Assembly: GCA_002435875.1 (NCBI GenBank)
Contig: DIVN01000087.1
Coordinates: 1 to 11,344 of the forward strand
Direction of reading: 5' to 3'
DNA from: Anaerolineales bacterium UBA6131
GTDB taxonomy: Bacteria; Chloroflexota; Anaerolineae; UBA2200
Length of the DNA: 11,344 bases
Every line of letters starts with the position of its first letter. The first letter of the stretch is position 1. A program made the translations under genes and the position numbers. Shown here one piece after another: positions 1 to 8,009 of the stretch. The notes below the pieces were generated by a model. That model saw only the letters and a program-made list of their open reading frames with translations, did no database searches and was not told the DNA's origin.

Positions 1-976
1 CCGTCCGGTCCGCCAGACGCGTACGCAGGACACGCGCTATGCCAATCAGCGCCATCACGCTCGTGGCGAGGGGCACTACCGCCAGCGTAATAACGAAGGG
101 ATAGTGCCAGGCGACGTGCGGTAACGTCTGCCCCAGATAGAACTGCGGCCGATCCTTGAATCGAAAAGCCATCGCCAAGTAATAGAGGAGGCGATTCAAG
201 CTGTCATGATAGAGCCAGGGCCACATCAGGGCAAAGACTGCAGCGCCAATCAGCACAGTCATGGCCAATCGTAGGAAGCCCCGCAGGCTACGACGGTAGA
301 GCAGCATCCAAGCCGCCCAGACGAGTGGCATGACTACTGCATTCATCTTGGTGCCCAATGCCAGGCCGTAGGCTACCCCCATGGCCACTGTTGCCCAGCG
401 GCTCGGTCTTGCTTCCAGACGCCAAAAGAGGTACATGGCCAAGAACCAGGTCAACGCGACAGTAGTGTCGATATTCGCCAAATGGGCGTGGAAAAACATG
501 CGAGGCATGAAAAGCAAGGCAAGCACGGCAAAGATGCCGCTATGTGTGTTGTAGGCTGAGGCAACCATCAAGAACACAAGCATGATCAGACAGGAGAACA
601 AGAGCACGTTGGCAAGGCGTAGTGCGGATATCTCGCCCAAGAGGCCACGCGTGAGCGCAAAGGTGAACCCGGAAAGGATCTTGCCGAAAGGCGGATGAAG
701 CTCGAGTGTCGGGTGGGGCATCCAGCCGGCGACGATGGCCTCATCACTCAGCGCCTCGGCGATGTTGCCCCTCAGCAGGGCTGTCTTCAGCGAGCCAAAC
801 CAGTTCATGTACGATCGTGCCGCCCTCATGTACAGTGGCTCGTCCCAGGTCAGACCTACTTCTGGCAACGTGCCCACCAGGATGAAAAGCGTCAGCAGTG
901 CTAGACCAAGACCAATCACCAGTTGGCTGCGCGAGACCGCTCCTACTTGCTGGTCATGAAGCCCCGATGTGTTCAC
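1..976 (-). CDS. PMT-type (GT39 family) membrane glycosyltransferase, 3' end cut by window edge
   Basis: Reading the minus strand from a GTG at 976 gives 325 codons without a stop, so the C-terminus lies beyond the left edge. The first helix covers about residues 18-37. It is followed by TWDEP with the Asp-Glu pair at D45-E46, the place where GT39/PMT enzymes carry the catalytic acid in the first extracytoplasmic loop. HPPFGK at 94-99 and PRMFFHAHLANID at about 158-170 are also PMT-like. Several more helices follow. Known for the family: transfer of a sugar from a polyprenyl-phosphate donor to a protein or lipid acceptor on the outer membrane face. The GTG overlaps the TGA of the upstream gene (GTGA), and a GAGGT lies only 3 nt before it, so translation is probably coupled. 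An ATG at 958 is in a different frame and soon meets a stop. Donor and acceptor are unknown. Confidence 0.85.
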   Translation of the reverse strand, partial: MNTSGLHDQQVGAVSRSQLVIGLGLALLTLFILVGTLPEVGLTWDEPLYMRAARSYMNWFGSLKTALLRGNIAEALSDEAIVAGWMPHPTLELHPPFGKILSGFTFALTRGLLGEISALRLANVLLFSCLIMLVFLMVASAYNTHSGIFAVLALLFMPRMFFHAHLANIDTTVALTWFLAMYLFWRLEARPSRWATVAMGVAYGLALGTKMNAVVMPLVWAAWMLLYRRSLRGFLRLAMTVLIGAAVFALMWPWLYHDSLNRLLYYLAMAFRFKDRPQFYLGQTLPHVAWHYPFVITLAVVPLATSVMALIGIARVLRTRLADRT

Positions 977-2877
977 AGTACCTCGTATACAAAGATCTGA
1001 TCAACGATAAACGCCCTCTGTGCATTGGGCTGAAACCGCAAGATCCGATCGCCCTCATAGCGCGGTTCATCGCTGAGTGTCTGGACAAACCTCAAGCCAG
1101 GGGTTGACTCTAGCGTCTGCTTGAACTCGGGCCAATCACTGCTGTAGTATTGCGAGCCAACCAGTACAAAGCGAACATCCCACGACCTGAGCAGTGCGAT
1201 GCTGTCTCCATTCGGAAAGCTCTCGATTACCGGGCGACTCGCGCTGAAGGCTTGCGGAAAGTATGTGCTCTGCCCGAAACTGATATGCTTCCCGTGGTAA
1301 CGCATGTAATAGTAGGAAGGCCCGCTCATGGCCTTTATGAGTGGATACTCCATCACCGCGAAATCGCCCTCCTGCTCGGCCAGCCAGGTATCGACGGGGC
1401 GGCGCTCTGTGCCAGAAGTCCCCAGAGCATATGGCACACACCAGAACTCAAAAACCACCAGGCAGAGAGCTGCCACGAGAGCAACAATCGAGACCCCGCC
1501 ACGTTCCACAAGAGGCCTCTTGCTCTGCAGCCATTGGTTCAAATGGATGAACCCCACCCCCGCCAGAACTGCGACGCCAAACACCGTAAGCAGGCCAAAG
1601 CGAGCCCACACCCGCATTCCACTGTAGAAAGGCAGGTATAGATATAGGAAAAGTGTGGGCAAGGGGATGTAGATTGCCTCTGGTACGCGCAAGGCAAAGG
1701 TAGATATCGGAAACAGCGCCAAGCGACGGGTCACAAAACCCATCACCAGGCTGAAAGCTCGCTCTAGCCATGCGGGCACCGAGAGGTAAACGCGGTTGCT
1801 CTGCCAGTGTAGCGTGGTCCCAAAAGCCAGCACGGCAAAAGCCCCAGCTAGCCAGCCATACACGCGGATATTGGGAGCGCGTGACTTGACAAGGGCCAGC
1901 AGCGCCAGCGCGATCGGGGCATATCCTAAGAAGAGCACTTGCTCGCTGAGATTCTGCGGATACATACGCATCAGCCGCTCTCCCCAGACTGGATGCATGA
2001 CACTCGGGAATAAAAAATCCAGAGGGCTCAACGAGAATTGGTCAAGATATGCTAGCGACCAGCTGCGGCTTGAGCCCTGAAGAGCGCGCACGAACTGGAG
2101 CAGGAATGGCCCGATGAGCAGCGCAGCGACCGCGCCGAACAAGGCCAGACAGCCAACCAGATTCCACTTGAGCAGGTATTGGCGCCACGGGCGTGCCCGC
2201 ACCAGCACAAACAGCGCCGCGGCGATGGCGAACATATAAGCATAGTACCAGGCAGAAAGCGCAGCCAAAGAGTAGAACAAAGCTGCCATCACCGCATCCT
2301 TGGCCTTTGTATGGCTCACCGTGCGGTCCAGGTACAGGAGAAACAGCGGCAGCCATTGGAGGGCAACCAGCGGAAGATGCCCTGCGCCCAGGTGCATAAG
2401 ATGAAAGGGACTATAGGTAAAGATTGTGCCGCTGAGCAGGGCCGCGCCACGGTGGTGTGAGAGGTGCCACACCAGCAGGTACATGCCAAGGCCAGACAAT
2501 ACAAACGAGATCCACATGAGCACGTTGTAGGCCACGACCTCACCAAACGCAAGAGTCAGTGGCAGCGCAACCACGATGTTCGACAGGGTCAACTCGGTCA
2601 GCGCAGTGTTGTAGCCAAATGGATAAAAGATGGAAGGGTCAAAGAACGGCGACTGACGCAGTTCAAACAGCGCGTGCTTGAACCACCAGACCTTGTAGAG
2701 GTACTCGAAGTTGTCGGCCGGAAAGCCCATGACTCTGGAGCGGAAGACCTGCACCAAGGGATAGGTCATGGCCAGGCTTAGCAGCACGAAAAAGGCGGTT
2801 ACTGCCGCCGGCGTCTGTGCTACCCTAAACAGCCAAGCCCGTACCCCTCGACTTCCAGAGTCATGGTGCGACTCCAT
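973..2877 (-). CDS. Large GT-C-like polytopic membrane protein with soluble C-terminal domain
   Basis: This 634-residue protein has a first helix at about residues 24-44, then an extracytoplasmic loop with PADNFEYLYKVWW, where D55 sits at the position of the GT-C catalytic acid but is followed by Asn rather than Glu. About ten further hydrophobic segments run to about residue 485, including an ALSAWYYAYM segment. The last 149 residues are soluble and probably extracytoplasmic, and contain EYPL, YYYMRYHGK and SWDVRFVLVG. The layout resembles poorly characterised bacterial membrane proteins often annotated as YfhO-like or PTPS-related, a group I recall from Chloroflexota; this assignment is from memory. 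The ATG start is 6 nt past the TAG of the EamA-like gene, with CAGGT about 8 nt before it. Its TGA overlaps the next gene's GTG. A glycosyltransferase role is inferred from the fold pattern and the neighbours; no biochemical activity is established. Confidence 0.8.
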   Translation of the reverse strand: MESHHDSGSRGVRAWLFRVAQTPAAVTAFFVLLSLAMTYPLVQVFRSRVMGFPADNFEYLYKVWWFKHALFELRQSPFFDPSIFYPFGYNTALTELTLSNIVVALPLTLAFGEVVAYNVLMWISFVLSGLGMYLLVWHLSHHRGAALLSGTIFTYSPFHLMHLGAGHLPLVALQWLPLFLLYLDRTVSHTKAKDAVMAALFYSLAALSAWYYAYMFAIAAALFVLVRARPWRQYLLKWNLVGCLALFGAVAALLIGPFLLQFVRALQGSSRSWSLAYLDQFSLSPLDFLFPSVMHPVWGERLMRMYPQNLSEQVLFLGYAPIALALLALVKSRAPNIRVYGWLAGAFAVLAFGTTLHWQSNRVYLSVPAWLERAFSLVMGFVTRRLALFPISTFALRVPEAIYIPLPTLFLYLYLPFYSGMRVWARFGLLTVFGVAVLAGVGFIHLNQWLQSKRPLVERGGVSIVALVAALCLVVFEFWCVPYALGTSGTERRPVDTWLAEQEGDFAVMEYPLIKAMSGPSYYYMRYHGKHISFGQSTYFPQAFSASRPVIESFPNGDSIALLRSWDVRFVLVGSQYYSSDWPEFKQTLESTPGLRFVQTLSDEPRYEGDRILRFQPNAQRAFIVDQIFVYEVL

Positions 2878-2883
2878 TTCCAG

Positions 2884-3240
2884 CTACCTGCCTAGAAGCC
2901 AGACCCCAAAGATGATGACCACAACACCGGCCAAGCGCGTCCATGAAAAGGGCTCACCCATCAGCGTCCAGTTGACAATCGCTACCAGGACGTACCCAAG
3001 AGCGAACATGGGATAGGCAAAACTCTGTTCGAGCTTGGACAACGCAAACAGGTAGGCAATAAAGCCAACGCCGTAGCAGGCAATCCCGGAGAAGACCCAA
3101 GGATGAAAGAGCATCTTGATGAGCAACTGCAAGTTAAGCTCGGCGATTCCTCCCAGATGGGTCATGCCGATCTTCATCAGGATCTGGCCTACCGCCGAGC
3201 AGGCAATCGCAAAGAAAAGCATGTACATAGGGTTTGGCAT
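2884..3240 (-). CDS. Small four-helix EamA/DMT-type transporter, ArnE/ArnF-like flippase subunit
   Basis: A 118-residue protein made of four hydrophobic helices, at roughly residues 4-24, 46-68, 74-94 and 101-117. Features shared with the small half-size drug/metabolite transporters and the ArnE/ArnF pair are a conserved Lys after helix 1 (GQILMKIG, K23), AYPMFALGYV at 75-84, and the terminal GEPFSWTRLAGVVVIIFG block. ArnE/ArnF translocate undecaprenyl-phosphate-aminoarabinose, and the length here (118 against about 110-130) fits a subunit that works as a dimer. Only one such gene is visible, so it may homodimerise. The open frame extends to 3279, but the ATG at 3240 is preferred: an AGGAGAG lies 8 nt upstream and the start falls 5 nt after the preceding stop. 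Lying between GT-C genes, it is a good candidate for moving their lipid-linked sugar donor. A generic small multidrug transporter is the alternative. Confidence 0.85.
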   Translation of the reverse strand: MPNPMYMLFFAIACSAVGQILMKIGMTHLGGIAELNLQLLIKMLFHPWVFSGIACYGVGFIAYLFALSKLEQSFAYPMFALGYVLVAIVNWTLMGEPFSWTRLAGVVVIIFGVWLLGR

Positions 3241-3245
3241 TGAAT

Positions 3246-4841
3246 CTACTCTCCTGTTGTTTGGTCTGCAACACGCCATACGCGTGTCCGCGGTGCTTCA
3301 GTCACCATCGCAAGTCTCAGCGCTGCAGGCTCCTGGTGCTGCCAGTCAAGAAGCGCTGGACGGAAGTATTGCGACGTTGTTCCCGTCCAGGTAAACGCAT
3401 CTTCTATCAGATGAGTAACTTGGTGATTATACACTGACTGTGCCAGTTCTGTGCCATCGGAAGAGTAAGGGTACTCGAGAGCTCGCCGGTTGATCAGGAC
3501 ATAGAGAAGGTCTGGCTTGCGACACATCACGATAGCACTCTCATCTGCCTCTGCCTCCACCCAGCGGATGGCCTGGAGATAATTGCCCCACTCCAAATCC
3601 AGCGAGTAGTAAGAGTCGACAGGCTTGCCCAAACTGTATTGCAGGTTCCGGCCGATGGCGCGGAAATCAGCAACAAGTGCCGAGACTACAAGCAGACATG
3701 TCGCAAGGGGCAGCAGAAACGCCAGATGCGCTCGGGTCTGCCGCGCAAGCCAACGGAGCAACATCTCCAATGCCCTAAGGAAATAGAATGCTGCAAAGGG
3801 TATTATGGGGACGATCAGTCGGCTCTGCGCCCAGAGATACCCCAGGCAAGACGCGAAGAACAACAGAACGTACCACTCCGTCACGTCGGACCGCTGCACC
3901 TCCAGAGCCCACCCAACAACGATCATTACAGCCAGGCCGATCAGGAAGGCGTTGCCCAGCGCCCCAAGGCTCGTAGCGATGCGCGGTGCATGGGCGAAGA
4001 TCACCTCAGGCCAGATATCTCGAGCATAGATGCTCGTATTCTGTGCGATTCGGCTGACCCAATCTGTGAGGCTCGCATTGGCCGTGCCGTATGGGTCGCT
4101 AGAGAAGTAGAGGGCAAAGTATCCACGTCCAAGGCCCACGGATGTGCCTGTGTTTGGCAACGAGCTACTGTAGAGCAGCCAGGGTGCTGCCATCAGACCG
4201 ACCACGCTGGTCAAGAGCAGGGCGGGCATCCAGCGTCGTCTGGCCAGAAGAAACAAGACAAACGCGGCCGCGAGGACCAGTGCGATCGATCGGATGTAGA
4301 ACGTCAGCCCCAGCAAAGCGGCCGTGACGACCAGATGTACTGGTTTGCCATACCGCCAGTACCTCTGAAAGACATGAATGCTCAGCAAGGACAAGAGCAG
4401 GTACGGCATCTCGGTGCCGACTTCGTTTGCGTAGTAAAGAAGGTGCGGGTTCACCGCCAGCATGCATGCAGTGAGCAGGCCGCTGACGAGGCTGCGTCGG
4501 CTGAAGAGGTGATAGCTCAGGACAAGCACCGTCAAAAAGAGAGCGACAGAAAGCAGCTTCATCGGAACGATGGCCGAAGGTAGACTGTAAACGTTTCGCG
4601 TTAGCAGGAGCAGCCCAGCCAGCACCATGGGATAGCCCGGCGGGTATAGGGCCATGTTGGGCATGCGCGGATCACTGATCATGCGGTAGCCATGGCCTGC
4701 GGCCACAGATTGCCCGAGCACGATATAGGTGGCATTGTCCCCCGCAGGAACCAGGTGCCCGTGCAATTGCAGCGATGCCAGCGCAAGCCCAAGCATTAAG
4801 CAGAGGACAATGATACGCCGAGATTTACTGCACACCCTCAT
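3246..4841 (-). CDS. GT39/ArnT-like membrane glycosyltransferase, divergent DN-type
   Basis: A 531-residue polytopic protein. Helix 1 (about 9-30) is followed by a loop with PAGDNATYI (D35-N36), then AAGHGYR and YPPGYP at 66-71. This order is typical of bacterial GT-C glycosyltransferases that use polyprenyl-phosphate sugars. About ten more hydrophobic stretches follow to about residue 410. The last 120 residues are mostly soluble, with WVEAEADESAIVMCRKPDLLY and a Trp/Tyr-rich stretch, as in related proteins with an extracytoplasmic tail. The pair after the glycine is Asp-Asn rather than the Asp-Glu of the two upstream paralogues, so it belongs to a different subfamily. The ATG at 4841 overlaps the upstream TGA (ATGA), with GAGG 7 nt before it. 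Its 3' end carries the ribosome binding site of the following EamA-like gene. Sugar and acceptor cannot be told from sequence. Confidence 0.85.
   Translation of the reverse strand: MRVCSKSRRIIVLCLMLGLALASLQLHGHLVPAGDNATYIVLGQSVAAGHGYRMISDPRMPNMALYPPGYPMVLAGLLLLTRNVYSLPSAIVPMKLLSVALFLTVLVLSYHLFSRRSLVSGLLTACMLAVNPHLLYYANEVGTEMPYLLLSLLSIHVFQRYWRYGKPVHLVVTAALLGLTFYIRSIALVLAAAFVLFLLARRRWMPALLLTSVVGLMAAPWLLYSSSLPNTGTSVGLGRGYFALYFSSDPYGTANASLTDWVSRIAQNTSIYARDIWPEVIFAHAPRIATSLGALGNAFLIGLAVMIVVGWALEVQRSDVTEWYVLLFFASCLGYLWAQSRLIVPIIPFAAFYFLRALEMLLRWLARQTRAHLAFLLPLATCLLVVSALVADFRAIGRNLQYSLGKPVDSYYSLDLEWGNYLQAIRWVEAEADESAIVMCRKPDLLYVLINRRALEYPYSSDGTELAQSVYNHQVTHLIEDAFTWTGTTSQYFRPALLDWQHQEPAALRLAMVTEAPRTRVWRVADQTTGE
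3249..3255 (-). promoter_or_regulatory. Ribosome binding site of the EamA/ArnE-like gene
   Basis: AGGAGAG on the minus strand ends 8 nt before the ATG at 3240 and lies within the last codons of the upstream glycosyltransferase gene (Gly-Glu-stop). It is the best Shine-Dalgarno match among the operon's internal junctions. It decides the start at 3240 over the earlier in-frame ATG at 3279 and makes coupling to the upstream gene likely. Confidence 0.7.
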
Positions 4842-6400
4842 ATGGCTGCCTCAGTCAGCCCGCAAATCACCTCATCAGAGAGGTAGCCTGCAAGAGGCGA
4901 GCCCCTATCGATGTCAAAGAGGGCCACGTACACGCCGCCAAAATCCTCCTGCACAACCAGACTCGCATACTTCGAGGCAACCAGGCAATCTCTCACCAGC
5001 CAGTTGTCGCTATGGCTCACCACCAACCAGATCCTCTGGTGTACGGACGCCAGGAGGCCGATTCGGGCAGACACAAGCTGCCGGTCGATCACAGACCTAC
5101 TGATACCACTGCGGCTAGCTGGTCCACGGTAGTAGTGCTCAAACGGCAGCCAGACATCCTCGTCCACCAACAGGATGGCATCGCCTGCCTCTTCTTGCGC
5201 GGAGATGTATGCGACCGCCGAACGCCAGTTTTCCTTCTGTTGATATCGATAGGTGTTCACAATTGGCCACAACGTGAGCAGGAGCACCACGCCGATTGCG
5301 ACTATCCGCAACCGCCAAGGGAAGCGCAGGATGCCTCGAGCAACCAGAATGCAGTATGGTGGAAGAAACGGGAAGATGTAACGAAGGACCCAGAATGAGC
5401 GAAACTGCGACAACGTGAACACGGTCAGCAGGGGTACGGCTAAGTAGAGAGCCGCAAACAAGATGCTGTTACGCACCCCTCGAGACTCTTCTTGCACACT
5501 GACGCGGCTATACCTGCCCACGGGCAGAAGTTGCGAGAGACCGGCTAACCCACATACACCGAAGACGAGCAGGCCGACCCAGTAGAGAGCACGTCCTTGG
5601 ACCGTAGTGCCAAGACTATAGGCATAAGCCAGATCGAGCAGCTCGCTCACGCCAGGCGCACCATGCCACGTATCTAGCAGTCCCCACCAGTAGTCGGACT
5701 CGGCGCTAAAGACCCCTGCCAGACCAACAACTGACAAAGCAGCGGCGCCGACCTGGCTGACTATCCAGAACCACAGCTTCTTGGTTGAGAGTAGGTGGTT
5801 GCCAAGCAGGTAAAGGACATACAGGGCATGAAAGGGCAGAAAGAACACCGCAAAGTAGTGCGCATTCATCGCCAGAGCAATGCTCAACGTGTAACCCAAC
5901 CACGGTGCCAGGCGTCTGTGACGCAAGGCCATGATCAGAAACAGGGCGGAGCTCAGACCTAGCGCGGCTACCGTGATGTACATACGCGCTTCTTGCGAGT
6001 ACCAGACATGAAGTGGGGAGATCGTCATGAGCAGCGCGCTGAACAGCCCACTCACTTCATCAAACAGCTCGGCGCTCAGCCGGAAGAGAAGGGCGATGGA
6101 GATGACCCCGACAAGCACGGACAAGGTGCGTACGACGTACTCTGAATCACCCAAGCGCAACCAGAAGTGCAGAAGCACATAGTAAAGCGGAGGGAAAATG
6201 CGCTGCGTGCTCAACTGTAGGTGCCAGCTGACGCTGTGACGGGCCACCCACACGCTGTAAGCCTCATCAAACCAGAGGCTCTCGCCCGCCAGATCGTAGA
6301 AGCGCAGCCAAGCCCCAACCAGCAAAATCCCTGTTAGCAGGCTACGACGGCTCGTGTCTTTGGCAATCGTGCGCATGTGCATGCCCAGAGCCCTTGTCAC
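4838..6400 (-). CDS. GT39-like membrane glycosyltransferase, paralogue A of a tandem pair
   Basis: With the GTG at 6400 the protein has 520 residues. Helix 1 (about 20-36) leads into ESLWFDEAYS with the presumed catalytic pair D45-E46. Next come FPPLYYVLLHFW (about 69-80), GDSE (84-87) and SPLHVWYSQEARMY (128-141), the signature series of a bacterial GT39-like family. Ten or more helices run to about residue 395, and a soluble tail contains an EDVWLPFEHYYRG stretch. It aligns without gaps for about 100 residues with the gene just upstream, so the two are duplicates. Start choice: the frame is open to 6454, but GTG 6400 forms a GTGA overlap with the upstream stop. ATG 6382, with AAGGG 8 nt before it, and ATG 6376 are alternatives. 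The predicted role is extracytoplasmic sugar transfer from a polyprenyl-phosphate donor; the specificity is unknown. Confidence 0.87.
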   Translation of the reverse strand: MTRALGMHMRTIAKDTSRRSLLTGILLVGAWLRFYDLAGESLWFDEAYSVWVARHSVSWHLQLSTQRIFPPLYYVLLHFWLRLGDSEYVVRTLSVLVGVISIALLFRLSAELFDEVSGLFSALLMTISPLHVWYSQEARMYITVAALGLSSALFLIMALRHRRLAPWLGYTLSIALAMNAHYFAVFFLPFHALYVLYLLGNHLLSTKKLWFWIVSQVGAAALSVVGLAGVFSAESDYWWGLLDTWHGAPGVSELLDLAYAYSLGTTVQGRALYWVGLLVFGVCGLAGLSQLLPVGRYSRVSVQEESRGVRNSILFAALYLAVPLLTVFTLSQFRSFWVLRYIFPFLPPYCILVARGILRFPWRLRIVAIGVVLLLTLWPIVNTYRYQQKENWRSAVAYISAQEEAGDAILLVDEDVWLPFEHYYRGPASRSGISRSVIDRQLVSARIGLLASVHQRIWLVVSHSDNWLVRDCLVASKYASLVVQEDFGGVYVALFDIDRGSPLAGYLSDEVICGLTEAAI

Positions 6401-7929
6401 GGTGACCGTTCCAGTTCGTACAGGATGACCCGATTCACCCCAGAGAATGACCATTCATACACAGGAGCGTTGCGACTTTGCAGCAACGCGTGCGCAAAGC
6501 CGAGCGGGTCGCTATAGTGCCCTTCCTGCCATATCAGCCAGACCCGGCCGTAGCGTTCCGAGATTTCGCTCACGACGCGTGACGCCGCTTCGGCCGTCAC
6601 TGGGATGGGCAGATCCATGTTGGTTGGCACCCGACCCCGGTTGTAGTACTCGAAAGGCTTTTGGTTCCAGCGCGGAGAGAAGAGCGCCACATCACCCTCT
6701 TGTGCGTTCTGGTGAACAAGTGCACTAACACCACGCCAATCTGGGTTCTGCAGCGCTTGATAGTTGGCACCAATGCCAATCATCGCAGTGATGGACAGGA
6801 TGATGATTCCTAGCCAGCGAGTGCCCCGCCAGGGGGCACCGGCAAGCCCTACGGCCACCAGCATGCAGTAGTACGGCAGAAAGACCACCAAGTAGCGCAC
6901 CGAGTACATCGGTTTGAGCTGAGAGGCCAACCAGACCGCTAGCAGGGGCAGCGGGCAGTTAATCAGAAGGAATGTGAGCGCGTGTCGGGTGTGCCGGGCC
7001 CTGTCATCCTGCTGAGCAGTCTTGGGAGCAACGCTTCGCCAAACCGCAATCAACAAGCAGAGTGCAAAGACCCCATAGGCCAGACGTCGCAGCAGGGGCG
7101 GGTACAGGCTACCATCCAGACCAATGCTGAAATTCAGCCAGGTGTCGACCAAGGCATACCAGGTCGGTCTTCCGAGTGATCTCTCAACCCAGCCACCTCC
7201 GCCAGTTGTCACCTGATGGTAGAGAATTGGCACCCATGGCAAGAAAAGCAGGGCCACAATCACTTGCGCAACAAGCCATCTTCTCCAGTGCATCCAGGCA
7301 CGCCGCCACAGGCACGAAATCGCATACAGGTTGGCGAACAGAAGTGACCACAACGCAAAATAGTGGGTGTACAAAGCAAGCGTCGCCGTGACTATGTAAC
7401 CCAGCCAATACTTTCGCGCCTGCCATGCAAGCTTCCCAGAGCCCGCGTTCGTGCAGTCCAGCGCTTGCAGCAATAGATGACACGCCAGGAGACATAGCAG
7501 TGTGACCATGACGTACATCCGCACTTCCTGGGAGTACCAGACATGCAGGGGTGACAGCGCCAGGAGCAAGGTGGCCAACAGTGCTACTCTTGCTCCAAAC
7601 CAGTCGCGAGCCAGCGCATACTGGACACCAAGGGTAATGGTGCCCAGGAACACTGATAGCGCTCGGACGACGGACTCGCTATCTCCTAGAGGCAGCCAGA
7701 AGTGCAGAAGAGCATAGTAAAGCGGGGGGTGGACGTCCGCCGCGGCCCACTCGATGACCGATCGCAGGTTCATCCTAGCTATGATCAGGCTTGTTGCCTC
7801 GTCCAGCCAAATGCTCTCTCTGCCCAAACCCCAAAGGCGAACGGCCGCACCGAGACAGAGTACGGCACACAGTTGCACGGCTCCCAACTTGCCCGAAGAA
7901 CTTGGGCGGCCGGCTACTTGTCCATCCAT
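6397..7929 (-). CDS. GT39-like membrane glycosyltransferase, paralogue B of a tandem pair
   Basis: From the ATG at 7929 this is a 510-residue polytopic protein. The series ESIWLDEA (D43-E44), HPPLYYALLHFW (67-78), GDSE (82-85) and SPLHVWYSQEVRMY (126-139) matches the downstream paralogue position for position with a constant offset of two residues. Helices continue to about residue 410. The soluble tail contains EYYNRGR and a final GVNRVILYELERSP. The start is uncertain: the frame stays open to a GTG at 8067, which would overlap the SPASM gene by 58 bp, and another GTG at 8004 lies 5 nt past that gene's stop. ATG 7929 is chosen because it leaves about 15 residues before helix 1, as in the paralogue, and because neither GTG has a clear ribosome binding site. 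It leaves 80 bp without a gene. The expected role is GT-C sugar transfer outside the membrane; the donor is unknown. Confidence 0.85.
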   Translation of the reverse strand: MDGQVAGRPSSSGKLGAVQLCAVLCLGAAVRLWGLGRESIWLDEATSLIIARMNLRSVIEWAAADVHPPLYYALLHFWLPLGDSESVVRALSVFLGTITLGVQYALARDWFGARVALLATLLLALSPLHVWYSQEVRMYVMVTLLCLLACHLLLQALDCTNAGSGKLAWQARKYWLGYIVTATLALYTHYFALWSLLFANLYAISCLWRRAWMHWRRWLVAQVIVALLFLPWVPILYHQVTTGGGGWVERSLGRPTWYALVDTWLNFSIGLDGSLYPPLLRRLAYGVFALCLLIAVWRSVAPKTAQQDDRARHTRHALTFLLINCPLPLLAVWLASQLKPMYSVRYLVVFLPYYCMLVAVGLAGAPWRGTRWLGIIILSITAMIGIGANYQALQNPDWRGVSALVHQNAQEGDVALFSPRWNQKPFEYYNRGRVPTNMDLPIPVTAEAASRVVSEISERYGRVWLIWQEGHYSDPLGFAHALLQSRNAPVYEWSFSGVNRVILYELERSP

Positions 7930-8009
7930 ACCGGCACTCAACACGCTGGTGTCAGCTGTAAGCGACACACTGATTGTCGCAGTTGTCCGGGGGCCATGAG
8001 ACACGCCAT

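Noticed and set aside
1150..1641. A 163-codon plus-strand open frame, with similar ones at 7702-8193 and 9425-9997
   Set aside because: All are antisense to well-supported genes, have no recognisable motifs, and lack a convincing ribosome binding site.
3639..4583. A 314-codon open frame on the plus strand
   Set aside because: It is exactly antisense to the GT-C gene at 3246-4841. Its product is Gln/Arg/Asp-rich with no hydrophobic or domain pattern, whereas the minus-strand product has clear family motifs.
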